From NCBI GenBank assembly GCA_020850535.1, contig JADZEM010000166.1, positions 34,530 to 98,529 on the forward strand: a DNA stretch of 64,000 nt, in the 5' to 3' direction. The stretch comes from Chloroflexota bacterium (lineage in GTDB: Bacteria > Chloroflexota > UBA6077 > JACCZL01). Below, piece after piece: positions 19,657 through 27,704 of the stretch (positions within the stretch are counted from its first letter, which is position 1; every line of letters starts with the position of its first letter). Made by a program: the position numbers and the translations under genes. The notes under the pieces were generated by a model, which saw only the letters and a list, made by a program, of their open reading frames with translations, did no database searches and was not told the origin of the DNA.

Positions 19657-20559
19657 ATGATGACGCAGACGACGATGCCACGCCCGTCCGACTTCGATGC
19701 GTACTGGGCAGCGGTTGACGCCAAACTGGCCCAGTACCCCGCCGCGCCGACGCTCGAACGGCTGGCCCTGCCCTCCGACGAGCACTCGACCGTCTACGGC
19801 GTGAAGCTCACCAGCATCGGCCCGTACCGCATCTTTGGCTACCTGAGCATCCCGAACGGCCAGGGGCCATGGCCGGGCCTGCTTGTCGCGCCGGGGTACG
19901 GCAGCGTCAACCACCTGCCGCACCTGGACGACCGCCAGCGCTACGTGACGCTGGTGCTGATGCACCGGGGGCAGCGGCTGGCCGACCAGCCGTTCGCGGC
20001 GGCCTTTCCCGGGCTGCTGACGCTCGGCATCGACGATCCAAACCGCTACATCTTCCGGGGCATCGTGGCGGACTGTCTGCGCGGCGCGGAGTTCCTGCTC
20101 TCGCGGCCGGAGGTGGACAAGCACAAGGTCGGGATCGTCGGGGGCGGCCTCGCGTTGATGACGGCAGCCCGCCGGCCCGGCTTCACCGCTGTGCAGGCGT
20201 CTGGCATGCTGTTCCACCGGCTGATGGAGGTGCGGCGGCGCAGCGACGAGTATCCCATCGAGGAGATCAACGACTACCTGCGCGCCTATCCCGAGCAGGA
20301 GGAGGCCGTCGCCCGCACGCTCTCGTACTTCGAGGCGAGCAGCCACGCGCCAGCCATCACGGGCCGGACGGTCTTCAGCATCGGCGGGGCTGGCCTCTCA
20401 GGGTACGAGTGGCTGAAGCCGCTGACGAGCGCTCCAACTGGGCCCGTCGACTTCTACGAGCTGTCGCACGAGGGCGGCACCGACCACGACTGGCTGGACG
20501 CCTGGACGGCCGAGCAGCTTGGCTCGGTGCCGAAGCCGCGCCTGTGGACGGTTGCCTGA
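19657..20559 (+). CDS. AXE1-like hydrolase paralogue lacking the serine nucleophile
   Basis: A 300-residue relative of the preceding hydrolase: the same opening PSDFDAYWAAVDAKL, the same EINDYLRAYPEQEE segment (the partner has EMNDYLRLYPDREQ) and similar length. At the nucleophile elbow it reads GIVGGGLALMT, so the Ser of GxSxG is Gly164. The C-terminal region retains a candidate histidine (GGTDHDW). It is therefore probably not a classical esterase; a regulatory, binding or altered catalytic role is inference. It starts 8 bases after the upstream stop with GGAGAGG as ribosome site, so the two are cotranscribed. Confidence 0.8.
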   Translation: MMTQTTMPRPSDFDAYWAAVDAKLAQYPAAPTLERLALPSDEHSTVYGVKLTSIGPYRIFGYLSIPNGQGPWPGLLVAPGYGSVNHLPHLDDRQRYVTLVLMHRGQRLADQPFAAAFPGLLTLGIDDPNRYIFRGIVADCLRGAEFLLSRPEVDKHKVGIVGGGLALMTAARRPGFTAVQASGMLFHRLMEVRRRSDEYPIEEINDYLRAYPEQEEAVARTLSYFEASSHAPAITGRTVFSIGGAGLSGYEWLKPLTSAPTGPVDFYELSHEGGTDHDWLDAWTAEQLGSVPKPRLWTVA

Positions 20560-20683
20560 CGCCAGCCGCCGCGGCTTACGATGCGGCCCTTACCCTCCGA
20601 CGCAGTCGGGCCACCGGGCCTGTGCGCGGGAGCGGGGGAGGAGCGTCTCGGAAGCGTGACTGACGGCAGATTCACAGAGAAGT

Positions 20684-20738
20684 ATGCGAGTTCCCCTGTC
20701 ATCCTGAGCTGTGCTCAGGATGACAGGGGAACTCGCAT
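20684..20738. terminator. Perfect 25-base hairpin between hydrolase operon and PBP gene
   Basis: Arms 20684-20708 and 20714-20738 are exact complements (outer ATGCGAGTTCCCCTGTCATC, inner CTGAG) around a 5-base loop CTGTG. It probably terminates the upstream operon. The inner part shares GTCATCCTGAG with family B repeats, so it may be a minimal member of that family. Confidence 0.75.
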
Positions 20739-20852
20739 GCATTGCTCTGGCATGACCGTTGGTCGATTCAGATGAATCCGTTTTCCGGGGCTGGCCAGGG
20801 CATCCTGGTACAATCCGGGCGCGCCACGCTCGCATGAGGCGACCGATCACCT

Positions 20853-23600
20853 ATGCGCTTCATCCTCTGGACTGCGCTGCTGCTCGTGCTGGTAGCGTCG
20901 CTCGGGTTCCTCGGCGTGGTGGCCGTCTACGCCTACTACGCCAAAGAGCTGCCGGACTACACCCAGCTCGACAGGCGTCGCGTCTTCCAGACCGCCCGCA
21001 TCCTCGACCGCAACAACGAGCTGCTGGGCGAGTTCACCGATCCCGAGGGCGGCCGGCGCACCGTCGTGCCGATTGACCGCATCCCGAAGGCCCTTCGCGA
21101 CGCCACCATCGCCGCCGAGGACGCCAACTTCTACCAGCACCCCGGCTTCGACCCGATCGCCATCCTGCGGGCGCTCTACCTCAACGTGCGCGGGCGGGAG
21201 ATCGTCTCCGGGGCCAGCACCATCACCCAGCAGCTGGTCAAGAACACGCTGCTGACGCCCGAGCAGACGCCGGACCGCAAGATCAAAGAGGCGATCCTGG
21301 CCTGGGAGGTCAGCCGCCGCTTCTCGAAGGACCGGATCCTGGAGCTGTACCTCAACGAGGTCTACTACGGGAACCTTGCGTACGGCGTCGAGGCTGCCGC
21401 GCAGACCTACTTCGGGCGCTCCGTCTCCGAGCTGGACCTGGCCGAGCTGACCTTCATCGCCGGGCTGCCGCAGGCCCCCTCCGGCTACGATCCGTACGTC
21501 AACCCCCAGGCGGCCCGTGGCCGCCAGGACTACGTGCTGGAGCAGATGGTTCGGCACGGGATGGTCACCCGCGAGCAGGCCGATGCCGCTCGCGCCAAGC
21601 CGATTGCGTTGCAGCCGCGCCGTGAGAGCGGGCCGATCCAGGCGCCGCACTTCGTCAACTTCATCCGGCAGCTGCTGGAGCGCAGCTACTCCTCGGACAC
21701 CCTCTTCCGCGAGGGGCTCCAGATCCGGACGTCGCTCGATCTCGGATTGCAGCGCAAGGCCGAGCAGGCGGCCCGCGAGCAGATCGCCGAGCTGAAGCAG
21801 CGCAACGCCAACAACGCCGCCCTCGTCGCCATCAAGCCGGACTCGGGCGAGATCCTGGCGATGGTCGGCAGCGTCAACTATGACGATGTCTCGATCTCCG
21901 GGCAGGTCAACGTGGCGCTGGCGGATCGCCAACCGGGATCGACCCTCAAGCCGTTCACCTACCTGACGGCGTTTCAGCGCGGCTGGGCGCCCTCGACGAT
22001 GGTGATGGACGTGCCGACCACGTTCGGCGGCGCCTATACCCCGCTGAACTACGATCAGAAGTTCCGCGGGCCGGTCAGCGTGCGTCGCGCCCTGGCGGCG
22101 TCTCTCAACATCCCGGCCGTCAAAGCGCTCGAATTCGTCGGGATGGACGCGATGCTGACGACGGTCCACCGGATGGGCGTCAACGGCCTGCGCGATCCGG
22201 CCCGCTACGGTCTCTCGGTGACGCTCGGCGGCGGCGAGGTCAACCTGCTCGACCTGACCTACGCGTATGCGCCGTTCGCCTACAACGGCCGGCAGATCGG
22301 GCAGCCGCTCGGGACGGGAGATCGGACGCCGGCCTCGCGCCAGTTCGAGCCAATCGCCATTCTGGAGATCCGCAACGGCGCGGGGACCGTCCTCTATCAG
22401 CAGCAGAAGGCCACGCCCCAGCCGGTCGTGGATGCTGGCCTCGCCTACCTGATCACCGACATCCTGGGCGACGACGAGGCCCGTGCCGAGACGTTCGGGC
22501 TGAACAGCCCGCTGAAGCTCTCGCGGCCGTCCGCTGCCAAGACCGGCACGACCGACGACTACCGTGATTCGTGGGTGGTCGGCTACACGCCAGACCTGGT
22601 GGCCGGCGTCTGGGTCGGCAACAGCGACGGCGCCCCGATGCGCGACATCCAGAGCGCTGCCAGCGCCGGCCGCATCTGGCACGCCTTCATGGAGGGGGCG
22701 CTCGAAGGCGTCCCGGCCCGCCCGTTCGACCGTCCGGCCGACGTGGTGCAGCAGGAGGTCTGCAAGCTGTCCGGCCTGCTGCCTACGCCGGAGTGCCCCG
22801 AGCGCGTTCAGGGCCTCTTCACCCCGGCCAACCTGCCGAACCGGCCGGACAACCTGTATCGACGGGTGGAAGTCTGCCGGGTGAATGGCAAGCTCGCGTT
22901 TGACCTCGTGCCGGCGAACGCCCGCGAGTCAAAGGTCTTCGTGGTGTTTCCCGCGCCGGATTCTGAATGGGGTCCGAAGAACGGCTTCCCGGCGCCGCCG
23001 AGCCAGCGCTGCGACGACGTGTACAGGGGCGTGCAGGTCGCGAAGATCGACGGCCCCGTGACCGAGACGCCAGTCTCCGGCACGGTCCAGGTGGTCGGCT
23101 CGGCGATGCTGGACGACTTCCACCACCTCGACCTTGAGGTTGGGGCTGGCCCCAACCCGTCCGTCTGGTCGAAGATCACCGATGGTCGCACCGAGGGCGT
23201 GGACCGGGCGCTGCTCGGCGTCTGGAACACGGCCAGTTTCCCGTCCGGGCGGTACACCCTGCGCCTGACCGTCTACGACAGCGTCGGCAACAGCATCCAG
23301 GCGGCCAGCCCGGTCACGGTGGGCGCAGCGCCATCCTCGCCGGTCCCGGCCGGCTCGCCGGGGCCGCTGCCGCCCTCGCTGATGCCGCCGCTGTTCGGCC
23401 CGACGCCCGCCCCGCCGGCCGGCCAGCCGCCGTCGCTGGTGCCGCCCGTAGGTGGACCCCGGCCGCCTGCGCCCTCGCCCGCTCCCGAAGGCCCGAGCGG
23501 CCCGAGTGGCGTGAGCGGCCCGAGCGCTCAGCCGACCCCGTCCAACCGCTTCGCGCCGGGGCCGCAAGCGACCCCCACGCCGACGCCGCGTCGCCGCTGA
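20853..23600 (+). CDS. Class A penicillin-binding protein (glycosyltransferase/transpeptidase)
   Basis: A 915-residue bifunctional peptidoglycan synthase. An N-terminal membrane anchor (LWTALLLVLVASLGFLGVVAV) is followed by a GT51 domain with the catalytic AAEDANFYQHPGFD and GASTITQQLVKN motifs, then a transpeptidase domain with PGSTLKP (SxxK serine), ASLN (SxN) and AKTGTTDD (KTG). The C-terminal region has a beta-rich domain (FPSGRYTLRLTVYD) and a tail of about 85 residues rich in Pro and Ser/Gly. The active site faces outside the membrane. The start ATG has only a weak GAGG upstream. No division or shape genes adjoin it. Confidence 0.96.
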   Translation: MRFILWTALLLVLVASLGFLGVVAVYAYYAKELPDYTQLDRRRVFQTARILDRNNELLGEFTDPEGGRRTVVPIDRIPKALRDATIAAEDANFYQHPGFDPIAILRALYLNVRGREIVSGASTITQQLVKNTLLTPEQTPDRKIKEAILAWEVSRRFSKDRILELYLNEVYYGNLAYGVEAAAQTYFGRSVSELDLAELTFIAGLPQAPSGYDPYVNPQAARGRQDYVLEQMVRHGMVTREQADAARAKPIALQPRRESGPIQAPHFVNFIRQLLERSYSSDTLFREGLQIRTSLDLGLQRKAEQAAREQIAELKQRNANNAALVAIKPDSGEILAMVGSVNYDDVSISGQVNVALADRQPGSTLKPFTYLTAFQRGWAPSTMVMDVPTTFGGAYTPLNYDQKFRGPVSVRRALAASLNIPAVKALEFVGMDAMLTTVHRMGVNGLRDPARYGLSVTLGGGEVNLLDLTYAYAPFAYNGRQIGQPLGTGDRTPASRQFEPIAILEIRNGAGTVLYQQQKATPQPVVDAGLAYLITDILGDDEARAETFGLNSPLKLSRPSAAKTGTTDDYRDSWVVGYTPDLVAGVWVGNSDGAPMRDIQSAASAGRIWHAFMEGALEGVPARPFDRPADVVQQEVCKLSGLLPTPECPERVQGLFTPANLPNRPDNLYRRVEVCRVNGKLAFDLVPANARESKVFVVFPAPDSEWGPKNGFPAPPSQRCDDVYRGVQVAKIDGPVTETPVSGTVQVVGSAMLDDFHHLDLEVGAGPNPSVWSKITDGRTEGVDRALLGVWNTASFPSGRYTLRLTVYDSVGNSIQAASPVTVGAAPSSPVPAGSPGPLPPSLMPPLFGPTPAPPAGQPPSLVPPVGGPRPPAPSPAPEGPSGPSGVSGPSAQPTPSNRFAPGPQATPTPTPRRR

Positions 23601-23690
23601 CCGCTGGCGAAGGTGGGCCGCTGGATCGACCCGGCCGGTATCCTTCGATGCGTCCCTGGCCCCGCGCCGATTGTGTGCACTGAGGTGGGT

Positions 23691-24359
23691 ATGTCGTTGT
23701 TTTCGTTCGACCGGCCGGCTGACCCGCCGGTCGGCGCGACCCTCAAGGAAGGCTGGCCGTACATCCTGGGGCTGGCGCTGCTGGCCCTGCCGCTCTGGCG
23801 CTGGAAGCCGCTGGCGGGCCTTGCGGCGCTGATGGCTGCCGGCGCGGTCGCCTCCTTCTTCCGCGATCCGACACGCCCGCTCGATCCTGAGGCGGACACG
23901 TTCTACTCGCCGGCGGACGGCACCGTCATCGGGACGGATATCGTCGAAGACCCCTGGTTCGTGGGGCGGCCCTGCCACCGGATCAGCATCTTCCTGTCGG
24001 TGTTCAACGTCCACGTCAATCGCAGCCCGGTGGCCGGCCACATCGTGGAGGTGCGCGAGCTGGGCACCGGTTTCGCGCCCGCCATGAGCTTCGAGCGGTC
24101 GCACGAGAACCGCCGCCGGGAGATCGGCCTTGAGACGGCGCGTGGCCGGATCGTGGTCGTCCAGGTGGCGGGGCTGATCGCCCGGCGCGTCGTCGGGTGG
24201 GTTCACCCCGGTGAGTCGGTGCTGGCCGGCCAGAAGCTCGGCATGATCACGTTCGGCTCGCGCACCGATCTGTACGTCCCCGTGGGGGAGGCTGTGCCGT
24301 TCGTCACCGCGGGCCAGAAGGTCGTCGGAGGGAAGACGCCCGTCGCACGCTGGCTGTAG
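23691..24359 (+). CDS. psd: Phosphatidylserine decarboxylase, short (PSD-A/archaetidylserine type)
   Basis: A 222-residue proenzyme that decarboxylates phosphatidylserine to phosphatidylethanolamine. An N-terminal membrane hairpin (ILGLALLALPLWRW...LAALMAAGAVASFF) precedes FFRDPTRPLDP, SPADGTVIG, RISIFLSVFNVHVNRSPVAG and the self-cleavage site in MITFGSRTDLYVP, where the serine of GS becomes the pyruvoyl group. The short length fits the type without a large N-terminal domain. The start at 23691 has GAGGTGGG upstream. pssA, which makes its substrate, follows by 75 bases. Confidence 0.94.
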   Translation: MSLFSFDRPADPPVGATLKEGWPYILGLALLALPLWRWKPLAGLAALMAAGAVASFFRDPTRPLDPEADTFYSPADGTVIGTDIVEDPWFVGRPCHRISIFLSVFNVHVNRSPVAGHIVEVRELGTGFAPAMSFERSHENRRREIGLETARGRIVVVQVAGLIARRVVGWVHPGESVLAGQKLGMITFGSRTDLYVPVGEAVPFVTAGQKVVGGKTPVARWL

Positions 24360-24434
24360 CTGCGCGCGGAGTTGCAGCTTCCGGGGACGGTGCGCGCGGT
24401 GTCCGGCACTGTAAGATACGGAGAGGGGCCACCG

Positions 24435-25283
24435 ATGAATCGACGATCTCTCGGAAAGCGCAAGCTTGGGTGGACCGTTCCGACGCGGCTTCGGCGCTGG
24501 ACGCCGAACGCGCGAGGCTTTGTGATGGAGCGACGGGGCTGGAAGCGGCGGGTGGCGAAGCGTGGCGGGCTCGCCGCCCACGTCGTCACCTTCACGAACC
24601 TGGGCTGTGGGTTCGCCGTACTGCTGCTCCTGCATGAAGGGCAGGTCAACCTGGCCGTCAGCTTGATGTTCCTGGCGATGGTGCTGGACTTCTTCGACGG
24701 TGCGCTGGCCCGTATGGCCGGCCACGGCAGCGCATTCGGCAAGGAGCTGGATTCGCTGGCCGATCTCGTCTCGTTCGGGGTGGCCCCGGCTTTCCTGGTC
24801 TACCAGGCGTTGAACGCGCCGTCAGCGCTCGCGGCCGGGCTGGTCTCGCTGTCGTTCGTGGTGGCGGGCGCGTGGCGGCTGGCGCTGTTCAACGTGGCCG
24901 AGTCCGGACGCGACTTCCGGGGCATGCCGATCACGGTGGCTGGCGGTTTGATGGCGGCCATCGCCCATCAGGCGCACCTGGCGGGCAACTGGCCGTGGCC
25001 GGTCCTGGCGTTCTTCACCGTGGGGCTGGCCGGACTGATGGTCTGCCGGGTCAAGTTCGTCAAGCTCTCGCGCGTGCTGGTCCCGGCCATCCGCAAGCTG
25101 CCGGATGAGATCCGCTGGACGGTTGTGCTGCTGACCATCCCGACGGTGGCCATCATCATGGAGCCAAGCTCGGCGGCGGTGATGACCCTCGGCGCGATCT
25201 ACGTGCTCTACAGCCTGCTGGACAACCGCCGCCCCAGCCCGACGCCGACCGCTGCCAAGATCGGCGAGGAGGCCGCGCACTGA
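24435..25283 (+). CDS. pssA: CDP-diacylglycerol--serine O-phosphatidyltransferase
   Basis: A 282-residue membrane enzyme making phosphatidylserine from CDP-diacylglycerol and serine. The CDP-alcohol phosphotransferase signature DG-x2-AR-x8-G-x3-D-x3-D is present as DGALARMAGHGSAFGKELD followed by SLAD. About six to eight membrane helices follow. The N-terminal 45 residues are basic (RRSLGKRKLG, ERRGWKRRVAKR). The start ATG at 24435 is preceded by GGAGAGGGG; a longer frame is unlikely. It works with psd just upstream to make phosphatidylethanolamine. Confidence 0.93.
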   Translation: MNRRSLGKRKLGWTVPTRLRRWTPNARGFVMERRGWKRRVAKRGGLAAHVVTFTNLGCGFAVLLLLHEGQVNLAVSLMFLAMVLDFFDGALARMAGHGSAFGKELDSLADLVSFGVAPAFLVYQALNAPSALAAGLVSLSFVVAGAWRLALFNVAESGRDFRGMPITVAGGLMAAIAHQAHLAGNWPWPVLAFFTVGLAGLMVCRVKFVKLSRVLVPAIRKLPDEIRWTVVLLTIPTVAIIMEPSSAAVMTLGAIYVLYSLLDNRRPSPTPTAAKIGEEAAH

Positions 25284-25371
25284 CCTGCCCGCTGACGGTG
25301 GTCGTTTCAGTACTTCTCCTGGTATCGTCCGCGCGTCGCGCCATGCCGTCGGCGCAGTGGAGGTAACGGGC

Positions 25372-26274
25372 ATGCCGGCAGGCTGGCGTTGGGACGGGGT
25401 CGTACGGCCAACATCGCGGCTCCTGGTCGTGACGCTCATCGTCGTCGGGCTGCTGTGGCAGGCGAGCTTCGCGCTCGGGCAGGTCGCTGCCGGCGCGACG
25501 GTCACCGTGCTGCGTGGCACGGTCAGTGTCTCGCGGGCAGATGGCACGGCGGTGATGCCGGCGTCGAGCGGCCTCGTGCTGGGGGTCGGGGATACCGTCG
25601 CCACGGTGGGGCGCTCCTCGGCGCTGGTCACCTTCTTCGACGGCAGCGAGATCGAGCTGGGCGCTGACACGGCCATCGTGATTCAGAACATGCAGGCCGG
25701 CAGCGCCGGCGAGAAGACGATCCTGATCAAGAATGTGGTTGGGAGCACGGTCCATCGGATCGTCGCGCTGGCCACGCCGGGCTCGTCCTATCGCATCGAG
25801 GCGAACGGGACCGTCACCGACGTGCGCGGCACGACGCTCGGGCACCGGGTGGACGAGGATGGCAACGTCACGGTGTACCTGATCGATTCCAACGGGAACG
25901 TGATGTTCCCGACGAGCAGCTACTTCATGCGGGACGGCGAGGTCTGTACGTGGTCAGTCTCTGGCGACCTCGTCTGCGCGTCGGCCAACGGCGAGAATGT
26001 CTGGAATGTGCTGGCGAACGGCGTTTTCGGGAACCAGGCCGGCGGCACAGGCAATCAAGGGGCGCTGACCGGCTCGCAGCCGAACAACAAGCCGCGCGAC
26101 GACCACGACAGCCGCGATGGCGGCCCGACGCCAACGGCGACAGCGACAGCGACAGCTACGCCGGAGGGACGCCTGACGCCCACCGACACGGCCACCCCGA
26201 CGCCGACCACTACCCCGACCGTGACCTCTACTACGAACCAGCCGCCCTGTGCGCTCCTGGTGGCCGGCTGCTAG
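25372..26274 (+). CDS. Secreted or membrane-anchored FecR-domain protein
   Basis: A 300-residue protein with one N-terminal hydrophobic segment (LLVVTLIVVGLLWQASFALG) acting as signal or anchor. Residues about 45-160 form a FecR-type domain, recognisable by VTVLRGTVSVSRADG, VGDTVATVGRSSALVTFFDGSEIELG and a repeated beta pattern. The C-terminal third is low complexity: Asn/Gln-rich, then Thr/Pro repeats ending in CALLVAGC. Stand-alone FecR-domain proteins in this setting are surface proteins rather than sigma-factor regulators; no FecI-like gene adjoins it. The ATG at 25372 has GGAGGTAACGGG upstream. Confidence 0.75.
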   Translation: MPAGWRWDGVVRPTSRLLVVTLIVVGLLWQASFALGQVAAGATVTVLRGTVSVSRADGTAVMPASSGLVLGVGDTVATVGRSSALVTFFDGSEIELGADTAIVIQNMQAGSAGEKTILIKNVVGSTVHRIVALATPGSSYRIEANGTVTDVRGTTLGHRVDEDGNVTVYLIDSNGNVMFPTSSYFMRDGEVCTWSVSGDLVCASANGENVWNVLANGVFGNQAGGTGNQGALTGSQPNNKPRDDHDSRDGGPTPTATATATATPEGRLTPTDTATPTPTTTPTVTSTTNQPPCALLVAGC

Positions 26275-26448
26275 TGCTGCCAACCAACGTCCCCTCTCAC
26301 GAAGCCTCCCGTCGACGGGTGTGAGCAGGATTACACCTTGCCCTGGATGCCTCGTGGTAGCCTGTAGCACGACACGCGTGGCGCCGATACTCTCGTCCAG
26401 AACGGCGGCGCCCTCCCTCCTCCCGCGCCAGGTCAAAGGAGGCGTCTC

Positions 26449-26769
26449 ATGGCTGTAGTTGAAGCTCCGTTCAACTCGCTGATTCACGACCGTTCTCCCG
26501 CAACCCGAGCGTTTCTCCGGTTCTTTGGCACGCTGTGCTCTATCCCCACGGTCGAGCGGATCGCCTGCGACATGGATCGCGGCACGCTGCACTACTGGGT
26601 CAAGCTCAACAGCGACAGCGAAGCCGGCCAGAACGCCATGTACGACGCCTGGCGCCGACTCCTGGCATCCGATGACGTTCAGCTTGGGGCCGAACTGCAC
26701 GTCATCTTTACCGACGAGGGCGACGAGGTGATTCCATCTGACGCCGACGTGATCTTCGTCCGCGAGTGA
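26449..26769 (+). CDS. Hypothetical protein, first gene of an overlapping pair
   Basis: A 106-residue soluble protein, not recognised. It has a strong ribosome site (AAAGGAGG, 7 bases from the ATG). A hydrophobic helix (TRAFLRFFGTLCSIP) is followed by alternating short strands and helices, DRGTLHYWVKLNSDS, AMYDAWRRLL and a final strand pair AELHVIFTDEGDEVIPS and DADVIFVRE. The size and acidic end resemble small regulatory or antitoxin-like partners. It overlaps the next gene by four bases (GTGA), so the two are translationally coupled. Function cannot be stated from sequence alone. Confidence 0.75.
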   Translation: MAVVEAPFNSLIHDRSPATRAFLRFFGTLCSIPTVERIACDMDRGTLHYWVKLNSDSEAGQNAMYDAWRRLLASDDVQLGAELHVIFTDEGDEVIPSDADVIFVRE

Positions 26770-27140
26770 GCACCGCCGCCGACGCCCACCGCGCCCAGGC
26801 GCGGGCCAACCAGGACTTCGCTGACGAACTGCTCCGCGATCACGCGGGCAGCTCGTCTCACGTGCAGTGGGCCGTCACCGCGACGTTCTACGCCGCGGTT
26901 CATGCGATGCAAGCCCATCTGATTGCTTGCGGGCATGATCCCCAGTCGCACCAGCGGCGCGAGCAGCTCATGGCCGATCCACTGAACAAGGTGCCGGCCG
27001 ACGTCTTCCGGGCCTACATGACGCTGAGCAGCTACAGCAAGAAGTCCCGGTACCGCTGCGGCATCTTCGCGCCGAGTTGGGTGCGCCAGACGCTGCTGGA
27101 TCGCCACTTGAAAGCCATCTTTGACTTCGTCAGCCTGTGA
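26766..27140 (+). CDS. HEPN-like small protein, second gene of an overlapping pair
   Basis: A 124-residue all-helical protein. The segment HVQWAVTATFYAAVHAMQA with a following SHQRREQLM, and the C-terminal SSYSKKSRY, resemble the HEPN-like family whose members have W-x-V-x-x-x-F-Y-A-A-x-H and S-H-x-x-R motifs. HEPN proteins are often RNases in toxin-antitoxin or defence loci; the classical RX4-6H motif is not clear here, so catalysis is uncertain. It begins with GTG at 26766 inside the stop of the upstream gene, suggesting a stoichiometric pair. Confidence 0.6.
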   Translation: MSTAADAHRAQARANQDFADELLRDHAGSSSHVQWAVTATFYAAVHAMQAHLIACGHDPQSHQRREQLMADPLNKVPADVFRAYMTLSSYSKKSRYRCGIFAPSWVRQTLLDRHLKAIFDFVSL

Positions 27141-27164
27141 GCCTCGTGCTACCATGCGCGCGGT

Positions 27165-27452
27165 ATGAGAACGGTGCTCACGCTCCTGGCCGGCATGCTG
27201 ATCGGTGTGTGCCTCGCCATAGTTCCTGATCTGGTATATGAGCGGCGTACCGTGTCCCTCACCGGGGAAGGACGCGTGGTCTGAGCTGACCTCCAGCGTG
27301 CTATCACCCAAGATGGATGGCGCATCGTACGCGTTGACAACGAGGTCCTCTATCAGATCGAGCGGCCTCGCATGCGTCTGCCTGTGGCTGACATCGTTCG
27401 TGCGCCGGCCCGCCCAACCGAGGCCCCGAAGCCAGCATCCCCCTCTCCCTAA
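27165..27452 (+). pseudogene. Small anchored protein gene interrupted by in-frame TGA
   Basis: One frame reads through 95 codons with a single internal TGA at 27282-27284. The first 39 codons encode a basic start and hydrophobic segment (MRTVLTLLAGMLIGVCLAIV) ending LTGEGRVV. After the TGA the frame continues ADLQRAITQDGWRIVRVD and LYQIERPRMRLPV into a Pro-rich end (PTEAPKPASPSP) and TAA. Composition looks protein-like on both sides, so a nonsense mutation is the simplest reading; recoding is not excluded. No family recognised. Confidence 0.5.
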
Positions 27453-27539
27453 AGCAAGAACGCTGTTGATTCCAACCTGTCCCTGGTTGAGGGGGTGGTG
27501 CACGTGCCTGCACACACGCATGTGAGTGTTGCGATGTGA

Positions 27540-27680
27540 TGCCCGGCGCAGCACCTCGGCGCTCACGATGGTGATGTTCGCGCAACCGTCGTCAACCTGC
27601 GCGTCCGACGCCCGACCATCGGCGGGGGCGTGTTCAACGTCGGGAAGCCGGCGACATCCGACGTGCGGTCTCGAACGTAG
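27540..27680 (+). pseudogene. Possible C-terminal gene fragment
   Basis: A 46-codon open stretch, bounded upstream by TGA, reads GDVRATVVNLRVRRPTIGG and FNVGKPATSDVRSRT before TAG. There is no start codon with a ribosome site. It looks like the tail of a lost beta-rich protein, but the evidence is only composition. Nothing else is seen in 27453-27704. Confidence 0.25.
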
Positions 27681-27704
27681 TCGTTCGGCGGCTCTGACCG
27701 GACG

